Origin: Bolinopsis microptera
Lineage: Eukaryota > Ctenophora > Tentaculata > Lobata > Bolinopsidae
Reading direction: 5' to 3'
Length of the DNA stretch: 64,000 nucleotides
Assembly (NCBI RefSeq): GCF_026151205.1
Contig: NC_087076.1
Span: 15,956,419-16,020,418 of the forward strand
Each line of letters starts with the position of its first letter. The first letter of the stretch is position 1. The notes beneath the pieces are model-generated. The model saw only the letters and a program-made list of their open reading frames with translations. It searched no databases and was not told where the DNA came from. Positions 63,901-64,000 of this stretch are shown in pieces. Position numbers and translations under genes: made by a program.

Positions 63901-64000
63901 ATTACATTATTTTCAGCCGTTACTTTTGAAGATAAGGTTGTCACCACTACGTCCGATCAAAATCTTATCTGCACGATCAGTGGGTTAGCACAGAACACCC
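6938..64000 (+). CDS. Giant multi-exon Ig-superfamily gene: signal peptide, GCC2/GCC3, Sushi, 16 split Ig domains, then 29 A-B Ig exon pairs (3' end outside window)
   Basis: A chain of 94 exons can be joined with matching phases from the signal-peptide ATG at 6938 to the window edge. All canonical domain boundaries fall in phase 1. The array A domains carry the motifs EVESGTD, SCVITGITQQLDAVVW, SGSNYVVSAGTYGSNSQ and STYTCAI. The B domains carry TATDQ, CTISGL, PVTWIDPDNNEIS and FKCKLKSA. Both keep the two disulfide Cys and the core Trp. B exons fall into sub-families used in later entries: B-I (ALYPTDSPEVVNEM), B-II (WIGPDDNEISSSD), B-III (TITCSISGLSQDSSVTW or close), B-IV (AAYPDFSPEVVNEM) and B-V (VVPATDQ with NEISESD). 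No membrane segment or stop is visible, so membrane-bound versus secreted is undecided. A cell-surface or matrix recognition role is inferred from domains only. Two genes, split at the 9.8 kb intron, are an alternative reading, but phases fit across it. Confidence 0.7.
7187..7291 (+). CDS. Exon 2: small Cys-containing linker module
   Basis: A 105-nt phase 1-1 exon encodes an acidic, Ser/Gly-rich segment ending VICGEGQVASSDGTTC. I do not recognise the fold. Its last Cys may pair with the GCC2/GCC3 module of the next exon. Acceptor (cccag) and donor (gtatg) are good. Confidence 0.6.
7508..7663 (+). CDS. Exon 3: GCC2/GCC3 (ephrin-receptor-like) Cys-rich module
   Basis: The exon encodes the pattern CATGTYALEDSCVDCARGTY, then SDREGATECTPCGTG, and ends TSASLCI. 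The C-x2-C-x2-GTYSD and GATECTPCGTG motifs are diagnostic of the GCC2/GCC3 repeat found in large extracellular proteins such as SVEP1/polydom and sushi-containing receptors. Phase 1-1, one domain in one exon. Confidence 0.8.
7835..7996 (+). CDS. Exon 4: Sushi (CCP)-like module
   Basis: A 162-nt phase 1-1 exon encodes about 54 residues with four Cys, a Gly-Thr-Phe centre, VVNCNTGYSS and SYECEKIVSCS. Spacing and the C-x-x-GY motif fit a Sushi/CCP domain. The usual Trp before the last Cys is absent, so the call is weaker than for exon 3. Confidence 0.6.
8156..9335 (+). CDS. Ig domains 1 and 2 (exons 8156-8230, 8464-8569, 8686-8897, 9162-9335)
   Basis: Ig1 is spread over three exons: the B-strand Cys lies in ATITCEVSS, the core Trp in CVWNKDG and the F-strand Cys in GVYTCSAS. 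The third exon reads straight from the end of Ig1 into the first half of Ig2 (ILTCGADAPS, TIAWADG), so two domains share one exon. Ig2 ends in 9162-9335 with DSYICTVSYSD. Junction phases are 1, 2 and 1, and all join in frame. Confidence 0.72.
9482..10262 (+). CDS. Ig domain 3 (exons 9482-9635, 10147-10262)
   Basis: The first exon carries SVTLTCVASSAQQATITW. The second has TPYTCTALYNGVKVTG. The internal intron is phase 2 and the outer boundaries are phase 1. Confidence 0.72.
10478..10989 (+). CDS. Ig domain 4 (exons 10478-10642, 10858-10989)
   Basis: The first half encodes VTMSCTVLSPS and HIRWYKGD. The second half encodes EGGFYCKATYADN and ends AYLLVY. The intron inside the domain is phase 1. 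Confidence 0.72.
11178..11464 (+). CDS. Ig domain 5, single exon with a 1-nt frameshift
   Basis: The exon starts ATLTCVISGPVPSTVQWYHE and continues to KRVEIVEG. The expected C-terminal half (LAITSLELADKGNYNCKV) is one frame off. The exon is 287 nt, where a phase 1-1 exon needs 288 or another multiple of three, so one base is missing near 11341-11352. Followed literally, the frame stops at 11410. Outer splice sites are intact, and skipping the exon would keep the frame. It is the only one-exon domain in the 5' part of the gene. Confidence 0.6.
11694..12203 (+). CDS. Ig domain 6 (exons 11694-11785, 12017-12203), altered final donor
   Basis: The first exon encodes TTTLTCKIYAGEQPNL and ends in phase 0. 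The second encodes TLVLENLQESDFTLYSCDAF and ends TQITLA. The phase-1 boundary needed by the next exon falls at CTCGCAG followed by ATATGG. There the expected donor GT is AT, apparently a G-to-A change from GTATGG. A GT four bases further on would put the join out of frame. Confidence 0.58.
12323..13056 (+). CDS. Ig domain 7 (exons 12323-12488, 12932-13056)
   Basis: The first half carries VKVTCSINYSNSPPTIVWYK. The second has FADEGQYKCQATYSG and ends FELFVR. The internal intron is phase 2 and contains an AT-rich minisatellite. Confidence 0.72.
12643..12924. repeat. Intronic minisatellite, about 19-20 bp unit
   Basis: About fourteen degenerate copies of a unit like CATCTAATTAGTTAACATC run in tandem inside the Ig7 intron. 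Early copies have TTTG where later ones have TTAG, so the array has diverged in blocks. Confidence 0.9.
13857..14378 (+). CDS. Ig domain 8 (exons 13857-13950, 14173-14378)
   Basis: The short first exon holds DAKLTCVYKNEVQTAV and splits the Thr codon before WYKNN (phase 2). The second exon holds AQLFCRATLGG and ends VTMTVY. The preceding 800-bp intron shows nothing I can identify. Confidence 0.72.
14379..15744. promoter_or_regulatory. 1.37 kb intron with a cluster of CACGTG boxes, ATTGG and GATAAG motifs
   Basis: Four CACGTG cores lie within 173 bases (14871-15043). One is a perfect GTCACGTGAC palindrome at 14996-15005, the consensus of MiT/TFE (CLEAR) factors. Three ATTGG motifs (inverted CCAAT) lie next to them, and several GATAAG motifs are nearby. 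This could be an intronic enhancer. It could also be a repeat, since the ATTGG/TCACGTGA combination recurs in tandem. No coding exon is visible here. Confidence 0.4.
15745..16492 (+). CDS. Ig domain 9 lacking both canonical cysteines (exons 15745-15863, 16318-16492)
   Basis: The domain aligns with its neighbours (SISVELGSSISL, then TITINWFKS, then GDAGNYFYEVTYG). However, the B-strand Cys is Ala (SLAGS) and the F-strand Cys is Tyr (YFYEV). The core Trp is kept. Both exons are open with matching phase-0 splice sites, so this looks like a working domain without a disulfide. Confidence 0.7.
16078..16294. repeat. 31-bp minisatellite, seven copies
   Basis: Seven near-identical copies of a 31-bp unit containing CTGTTAACCAATGTTAGCAC lie in the Ig9 intron and end just upstream of the acceptor of exon 16318. 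High identity between copies implies recent expansion, so copy number is probably polymorphic. Confidence 0.92.
16725..17177 (+). CDS. Ig domain 10 (exons 16725-16878, 17044-17177)
   Basis: The first exon has SMTLTCVARADSQPSSLSW. The second has VNDAGSYKCRAIWSDVET. The internal intron is phase 2. Confidence 0.72.
17372..17831 (+). CDS. Ig domain 11 (exons 17372-17490, 17648-17831)
   Basis: The first exon has TVTFTCKTSTSSQLSQISW and a phase-0 end. The second has NLQVYCQIDYQTG and ends ADLFYR. Confidence 0.72.
17980..18394 (+). CDS. Ig domain 12 (exons 17980-18158, 18277-18394)
   Basis: The first exon has GLTLTCVVSGDEPDSITWFK. The second has FSKGSYVCKAKFSDN. The internal intron is phase 0. Confidence 0.74.
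18663..19185 (+). CDS. Ig domain 13 (exons 18663-18791, 19021-19185)
   Basis: The first exon has TVTLTCVLSSKPSTNSATFT. The core Trp position reads TYLDSGG, so Trp is replaced by Tyr or Leu. The second exon has LTGKTFLCQADFSS. The internal intron is phase 1. Confidence 0.68.
19344..19939 (+). CDS. Ig domain 14 in three exons (19344-19475, 19637-19731, 19864-19939)
   Basis: The exons carry in turn ALTLTCGASYYSSLPTTFTW, then ASTLTIGSLSYNTVTNTQ, then DQYQCSVAYTG ending FADVYVR. Internal introns are phase 1 and phase 0. Confidence 0.7.
20138..20598 (+). CDS. Ig domain 15 (exons 20138-20244, 20427-20598)
   Basis: The first exon has AFTLSCSYMSNQAVTVSWKQ. The second has VADAGDYKCTATEDSREV and ends VTLTVL. 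It closes in phase 1 at a gtacat donor, which joins in phase to the exon at 30415, 9.8 kb away. Confidence 0.7.
20599..23178. other. First part of the 9.8 kb intron, no recognised gene
   Basis: AT-rich sequence between the Ig15 donor and a retrotransposon fragment. Short open frames exist on both strands but show no domain or composition support. Confidence 0.55.
23179..23895 (-). pseudogene. 5'-truncated non-LTR retrotransposon reverse transcriptase fragment
   Basis: The 238-codon frame matches the C-terminal part of LINE reverse transcriptases: GLHLNESETKY, then DDFVYLGS, then the thumb-like VEPVLLYGSEAWT, RMRLAGHVARH and GRPHLTFLDM. It lacks the catalytic palm motifs, so it is a dead 5'-truncated copy on the minus strand inside the Ig-gene intron. 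The ATG at 23895 is not a real start. It is a different sub-family from the copy at 32899. I could not identify target duplications. Confidence 0.8.
23896..25185. other. Intronic stretch without recognised gene
   Basis: AT-rich DNA containing a short T-rich run near 24720. I see no conserved frame or RNA gene. Confidence 0.5.
25186..26028 (-). CDS. Intact retrotransposon ORF1-like RNA-binding protein
   Basis: The 280-residue frame starts at the ATG at 26028 (MEFSVSTLHELEKQIEDLSD) and ends at 25186. The N-terminal third is helical and probably a coiled coil. The middle has KNFIIFGAPE and TNIERVGVKKSD, and the end has SRPIKVTLRD, REFLSRAKVLK, YLSPDRSQDERISR and KKYYIKNNKVC. This layout matches the RRM-type ORF1 proteins of LINEs widespread in cnidarians and molluscs. 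No partner reverse transcriptase lies beside it. The open frame suggests a recent insertion or a retained single-exon gene. It sits antisense in the intron. Confidence 0.6.
   Translation of the reverse strand: MEFSVSTLHELEKQIEDLSDSVLANLNCRKLEDLTHDLFKPKGVTKDVITEIVLKMGSMICKSRNVLRSAAETLDQQKSEQIKTQNELIQCKSGKLASVKETVKTEMKLFTDVVKNNSVASDISPAKIKMAVKSAITEDDRSKNFIIFGAPEQLECEEQEMNERDLVGDIWGFMKFIGRPTITNIERVGVKKSDSPRSRPIKVTLRDPEIVREFLSRAKVLKSVDVADYNFNYNKLYLSPDRSQDERISRQKLVQEMKEGIKKDPSKKYYIKNNKVCVAE
26121..26167. repeat. Two-copy 24-bp tandem repeat
   Basis: GCGAAAAGATTGATTGCACA plus four bases is repeated twice just upstream of the ORF1-like frame. It is too short to class. Confidence 0.7.
26168..28328. 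other. Intronic stretch upstream of the nested gene
   Basis: About 2.2 kb of AT-rich DNA with no supported exon. It must contain the promoter of the nested gene at 28329 if that gene is transcribed on its own. Confidence 0.5.
28329..29712 (+). CDS. Secreted or GPI-anchored Cys-rich protein with three repeats, nested in the Ig-gene intron (one frameshift)
   Basis: The ATG at 28329 opens a signal peptide (MTRSLILIITLFGSGLTIFC) and a first Cys-rich segment (CHQCRRE, CLEKPQPC, MHNCTS). The frame breaks between about 28573 and 28612, where VEVFFC in one frame should continue into ACTFDNN in the next. It then runs to the stop at 29712. Three roughly 85-residue repeats follow, each opening with a C-x2-C (HVCSTC, HVCSTC, VVCNVC) and containing DxCxxxxGC. 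Two of them also contain CSVCEDxEC. The C-terminus (SICMWLLVFLNFVCCTTCLY) is hydrophobic after a Thr/Gly-rich spacer, which suits a GPI signal or a single membrane anchor. I do not recognise the family. A Ly6-like origin for the first segment is possible. Confidence 0.65.
29713..30414. other. Downstream region of the nested gene to the next Ig exon
   Basis: AT-rich sequence. No clear AATAAA signal is visible directly after the nested gene's stop. It ends at the acceptor (ctcgcag) of the first Ig16 exon. Confidence 0.5.
30415..35408 (+). CDS. Ig domain 16 (exons 30415-30533 and 35228-35408) split by a transposon-filled intron
   Basis: The first exon has TTLSCILASSQWSATLIW and ends in phase 0. 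The second has LSTAGVYKCAATYPTQ and ends EAEIVVF in phase 1. The 4.7 kb intron between them is mostly the inverted-repeat element. It is the last split Ig domain before the single-exon array. Confidence 0.72.
31830..32090 (+). pseudogene. Decayed retroelement C-terminal fragment inside the inverted-repeat element
   Basis: Reading across two frame changes and a stop gives RPDVVIYSDKAKKVHLNE, a broken basic segment, then EIEANGWACKLQTVGVGARG and a leucine-rich end. This resembles the RPDIV...WEE...GW...VEVGCRGF region found downstream of reverse transcriptase in some LINE-derived sequences of aquatic animals. It is clearly dead. Confidence 0.42.
32899..33890 (+). mobile_element. 5'-truncated LINE with AGT-repeat tail inserted in the right arm
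   Basis: The insertion is bounded by an 11-bp target duplication TTTACATCATG at 32888-32898 and 33891-33901, and ends in an (AGT)n tail. Its frame (to the stop at 33861) carries RT motif GVLQGDTLAPYLF, the catalytic FADD, GLHINEGKTK, DDFIYLGSW, LLYGSETWTL and RRLKMAGHCIRH. The ATG that seems to open it at 32896 belongs to the target duplication, so it is fortuitous. Confidence 0.9.
34025..34143. mobile_element. 119-bp hAT-like miniature element with GC-rich hairpin core
   Basis: The left arm of the large element lacks this segment. It is flanked by the 8-bp direct repeat CAAAGAGT (34017-34024 and 34144-34151). Its ends TTGACATACGTTGC and TTGATACATGTTTC (reverse complement of the right end) match at 10 of 14 positions. 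The core is very GC-rich, with a GCGCGC-GAA-GCGCGC palindrome and three copies of CCGCCGAAGGC, unlike everything around it. Confidence 0.65.
35614..36419 (+). CDS. Array pair 1: A1 35614-35913, B1 36099-36419
   Basis: First single-exon pair. A1 (DVIPIEKEVETGTDATLSC) is the most divergent A in its second half, where VVSTGVIVSSTQ replaces the near-invariant SAGTYGSNSQ. B1 reads TIITCTITGLSQDTTIAWLG. Confidence 0.78.
36581..37364 (+). CDS. Array pair 2: A2 36581-36880, B2 37038-37364
   Basis: A2 is the first with the standard SAGTYGSNSQ segment. B2 is 327 nt, two codons longer, with an insertion around FNAGQTYNYKCKLKSAQYPD. Confidence 0.78.
37484..38281 (+). CDS. Array pair 3: A3 37484-37783, B3 37961-38281
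   Basis: A3 begins GVQPINKEVQSGTDATVSC. B3 is an unassigned B (VLTCAVTGLSADTTVTWVDP) with AVYPVYSPESINEMTLTAL. Confidence 0.8.
38480..39253 (+). CDS. Array pair 4: A4 38480-38779, B4 38933-39253 (B-III)
   Basis: A4 has SEDNYDVSAGTWGSNSQ and FEWLEQNKETTVSLNVF. B4 (TITCSISGLSLDTPITWIDP) is the first of the B-III type. Confidence 0.8.
39407..40156 (+). CDS. Array pair 5: A5 39407-39706, B5 39836-40156 (B-I)
   Basis: A5 begins DVQSTNKEVESGTDTTISC. B5 is the first B-I exon, with ALYPTDSPEVVNEMTLTLL. Confidence 0.82.
40292..41071 (+). CDS. Array pair 6: A6 40292-40591, B6 40751-41071 (B-II)
   Basis: A6 has SEGTYGSSSQTSVLTVKAAA, a variant of the common A segment. B6 is the first B-II exon (ITCGITGLSAEPPITWIGPD). 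Confidence 0.82.
41219..41972 (+). CDS. Array pair 7: A7 41219-41518, B7 41652-41972 (B-I)
   Basis: A7 begins EVTPTNKEVETSTDATVSC. The 5' part of B7 (VVLEDRVVSTATDQLLTC) is nearly identical at nucleotide level to B20, 12.7 kb away, which implies recent copying or conversion. Confidence 0.82.
42097..42886 (+). CDS. Array pair 8: A8 42097-42395 (frameshifted), B8 42566-42886 (B-I)
   Basis: A8 is 299 nt. One base is missing at about 42252-42254, where siblings read CTGCAGGAACTTAC and A8 reads CTGCAGGACTTAC. Everything before and after matches the family and both splice sites are intact. B8 is intact. Confidence 0.75.
43102..43287. mobile_element. 186-bp miniature inverted-repeat element (MITE) with TA duplication
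   Basis: Ends CAGTAAAACCCCGATT and its reverse complement are flanked by TA (43100-43101, 43288-43289), as for Tc1/mariner/pogo-derived MITEs. Internally the CGGTAAATCGGGG-like motif recurs four or five times. It sits in the intron between B8 and A9 and codes for nothing. Confidence 0.85.
43381..44120 (+). CDS. Array pair 9: A9 43381-43680, B9 43800-44120 (B-II)
   Basis: A9 has GTYDSNSQTTTLTVKAVANT, a variant of the common segment. B9 reads FVDRSFITATDQTITCAITG. Confidence 0.82.
44258..45052 (+). CDS. Array pair 10: A10 44258-44556 (frameshifted), B10 44732-45052 (B-III)
   Basis: A10 is 299 nt. One base is lost at about 44355-44361, just after the core Trp (TTTGGAGAAAAGTGGAACC against TTTGGAGGAAAAGTGGAACC in siblings). 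B10 starts at a TTTTCAAG acceptor, where most array exons use CAG. Confidence 0.74.
45421..46156 (+). CDS. Array pair 11: A11 45421-45720, B11 45836-46156 (B-I)
   Basis: The A11-B11 intron is nearly identical to the A14-B14 intron 2.8 kb downstream, which shows that the duplication unit included introns. B11 has AHDNFIFGSK in place of AQGxFIFGSK. Confidence 0.82.
46314..47046 (+). CDS. Array pair 12: A12 46314-46613, B12 46726-47046 (B-II)
   Basis: A12 begins GVQPVNKEVEAATDAVVSC and has FFTSNEW at its F-G end. B12 has LYKCKLTSSQYPDESPAVVK. Confidence 0.82.
47319..48084 (+). CDS. Array pair 13: A13 47319-47618, B13 47764-48084 (B-III)
   Basis: A13 begins DVEPTNKEVESGTETTVSC. B13 has ISVLDTPNYVIDQATYVFGN, a more divergent C-D region. 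Confidence 0.82.
48229..48966 (+). CDS. Array pair 14: A14 48229-48528, B14 48646-48966 (B-I)
   Basis: Recent sister of pair 11 in exons and intron. A14 begins DVESKNKEVESGTDATISC. B14 has AQGNLIFGSK and AIYPTDSPEVV. Confidence 0.83.
49089..49871 (+). CDS. Array pair 15: A15 49089-49388, B15 49551-49871 (B-II)
   Basis: A15 begins DVLPTDKEVETGTDTTISC. B15 shares ISTSK-like TITTSKIGSLTSGDKFKCKL with B19, so those two are close sisters. Confidence 0.82.
49992..50754 (+). CDS. Array pair 16: A16 49992-50291, B16 50434-50754
   Basis: A16 has SAGSYGFNSQ. B16 is an unassigned, divergent B: its first part reads VQFDDVSLPPPTELSISC, so TATDQ is replaced by a Pro-rich stretch. The rest (WIGPDDIEISDSD, FKCKLKSALYPT) is standard. 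Confidence 0.78.
51059..51791 (+). CDS. Array pair 17: A17 51059-51358, B17 51471-51791
   Basis: A17 has SEDNYDVSAGTYGSNSQ like A4, and ends NEYQETNKETLVTLNVF. B17 begins MTFDDKAMTTATDQDLTC and has VYKCTLKSSLYPTYSPDVV. Confidence 0.8.
51963..52721 (+). CDS. Array pair 18: A18 51963-52262, B18 52401-52721 (B-III)
   Basis: A18 begins DIQPTNKEIETGTETTISC. B18 has NDITDTDTNNYVINQGKLIF and FRCRVKSSLYATYSS. Confidence 0.82.
52866..53716 (+). CDS. Array pair 19: A19 52866-53165, B19 53396-53716 (B-II)
   Basis: A19 begins DVQPTNKEIESGTDATVSC and has SGINYVVSAG. The A-B intron is 230 bp, longer than most. Confidence 0.82.
53855..54675 (+). CDS. Array pair 20: A20 53855-54154, B20 54355-54675 (B-I)
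   Basis: Start of the three-pair higher-order repeat. A20 begins EVLPINKEQESGTDAVISC and has SESDYVVSAETYGSNSQ. The 5' half of B20 nearly duplicates B7. Confidence 0.82.
54831..55573 (+). CDS. Array pair 21: A21 54831-55130, B21 55253-55573 (B-IV)
   Basis: A21 begins GVQPINKEVLTATDATISC. B21 is the first B-IV exon (VQFVDRAVTSKIDQALTC, with AAYPDFSPEVVNEM). Confidence 0.82.
55692..56438 (+). CDS. Array pair 22: A22 55692-55991, B22 56118-56438 (B-V)
   Basis: A22 uses a TTAAG acceptor and begins GVEAIGKEVESGTDATISC. It ends DEHLESDKPTPVTLNVF, a terminus shared with A25. B22 is the first B-V exon. Confidence 0.82.
56635..57359 (+). CDS. Array pair 23: A23 56635-56934, B23 57039-57359 (B-I)
   Basis: A23 has LDSVIWRKSG, shared with A26 and A29. 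B23 has KTAKFPSLSS and PEVVTEM, small changes from the B-I norm. Confidence 0.83.
57503..58325 (+). CDS. Array pair 24: A24 57503-57802, B24 57978-58325 (B-IV, longer)
   Basis: A24 begins DVQPTNKEVEEETDATISC, and the EVEEETD variant recurs in A27. B24 is 348 nt, nine codons longer than the norm. Changes lie in the N-terminal strand (NDEYFSASVFSKRDHILTC) and the C-D region (DSNNVLGNRENIIDDNYAVD). Confidence 0.8.
58565..59390 (+). CDS. Array pair 25: A25 58565-58864, B25 59070-59390 (B-V)
   Basis: A25 uses a TTTAAAG acceptor and begins GVEAISKEVETGIDATISC. B25 is nearly identical to B22, with the same SESDTNNYLISQGNFIFTNK. Confidence 0.82.
59456..59700. repeat. Poly-G run and GC-rich insert
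   Basis: Fifteen G residues (59456-59470) are followed by a GC-rich stretch with no match to the array introns. It marks the left edge of a ~1 kb insertion into the B25-A26 intron, compared with the sister B22-A23 intron. Confidence 0.6.
59771..60030 (+). pseudogene. Decayed type-B Ig exon, relic of B24
   Basis: The acceptor TTTACAG is followed by sequence aligning with B24 (CACAATTTTGACGATTTTCTCC, then TCGTGTTTGGAAGCAAG, then TATCCGACTTTTCACCT), but with many deletions and frame breaks. The upstream intron also aligns with the A24-B24 intron (AAATTTATCAAGGAAACAAT). Confidence 0.8.
60217..60421 (+). pseudogene. Decayed type-A Ig exon, relic of A25
   Basis: TTAAAGGATGTTGAAGTCAA aligns with the A25 acceptor and start. 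Further matches are AACAACTATTTTGAGTTA and GGAGTAACGCGCAACCG. The following intron aligns with the A25-B25 intron (AATATACAACGTT). All frames are broken. Confidence 0.75.
60615..61379 (+). CDS. Array pair 26: A26 60615-60914, B26 61059-61379 (B-I)
   Basis: Sister of pair 23: the sequence upstream of A26 (GCTTGTTTGAGATTTGGGTA) matches that upstream of A23. A26 begins GVQAINKEVESGTDATISC. B26 has TNSYVIAQGSFIFGRK. Confidence 0.83.
61535..62276 (+). CDS. Array pair 27: A27 61535-61834, B27 61956-62276 (B-IV)
   Basis: A27 shares EVEEETDATISC with A24. B27 shares LPSTSVYKCKLKSAAYPDFS with B21, rather than the longer B24, so B24 gained its extra codons afterwards or B27 was replaced from B21. Confidence 0.83.
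62438..63332 (+). CDS. Array pair 28: A28 62438-62737, B28 63012-63332 (B-V)
   Basis: A28 uses a CTAAAG acceptor, as in A22 and A25, and begins GVEPTNKEVESGTDTTVSC. The A-B intron is 274 bp, the longest A-to-B intron in the array. B28 has SQGSFIFGSKAATLTIKAAK. Confidence 0.82.
63511..64000 (+). CDS. Array pair 29: A29 63511-63811 (frameshifted), B29 63917-64000 (partial, window edge)
   Basis: A29 is 301 nt. An extra T at about 63792 (ACCACCTGTGATATT against ACCACCGTGATATT in A20) shifts the last few codons. B29 begins VTFEDKVVTTTSDQNLIC and is B-I-like, so the I-IV-V order seems to start a fourth round at the edge. Confidence 0.75.

Noticed and set aside
35614-64000. CRISPR-like or satellite interpretation of the regular 1 kb periodicity
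   Set aside because: The repeated units are coding Ig exons with splice sites and open frames. The period comes from exon duplication.

Overview
The window is eukaryotic, intron-rich, AT-rich DNA from an invertebrate animal. Introns are GT-AG and mostly 100-400 bp. There is a glypican-like gene, a Sushi/GCC2-GCC3/Ig gene, and non-LTR retrotransposon fragments of types common in cnidarians. A cnidarian, perhaps a hydrozoan, is my best guess, but it is inference and not proven by any single feature.

Layout. (1) 184-1486, minus strand: a compact glypican-like gene, apparently one exon, with one frameshift. (2) 1487-6937: intergenic DNA in which I see no convincing gene. (3) 6938 to the right edge, plus strand: one very large modular gene, open at the 3' end of the window. 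It starts with a signal-peptide exon, a small Cys-containing exon, a GCC2/GCC3 (ephrin-receptor-like) module and a Sushi-like module. Next come 16 immunoglobulin (Ig) domains (8.1-35.4 kb), nearly all split by an intron inside the domain. From 35.6 kb onward there is a tandem array of single-exon Ig domains alternating strictly between two types, A (300 nt) and B (321 nt): 29 A exons and 29 B exons, the last cut by the window edge. Every array exon is phase 1 at both ends, so any exon or pair can be skipped or added without changing the frame.

(4) The 9.8 kb intron between Ig15 and Ig16 holds a reverse transcriptase fragment (minus), an intact retrotransposon ORF1-like frame (minus), and a nested same-strand gene for a secreted Cys-rich, probably GPI-anchored protein (28.3-29.7 kb, one frameshift). 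(5) The intron inside Ig16 holds a 4.3 kb element with ~0.96 kb inverted-repeat arms flanked by TA. Its right arm was hit by a 5'-truncated LINE (11-bp target duplication) and by a 119-bp hAT-like miniature element (8-bp duplication).

The most interesting content is the A/B array. It shows higher-order duplication in units of three A-B pairs, near-invariant nucleotide sequence in the 3' half of the A exons, sub-families of B exons, and a decayed relic of a lost module. Together these suggest a fast-evolving surface or secreted Ig receptor able to make many isoforms or alleles. Function is unknown. Six single-base indels hit otherwise good coding sequence in three unrelated genes, so residual assembly error should be excluded before calling any of them pseudogenes.
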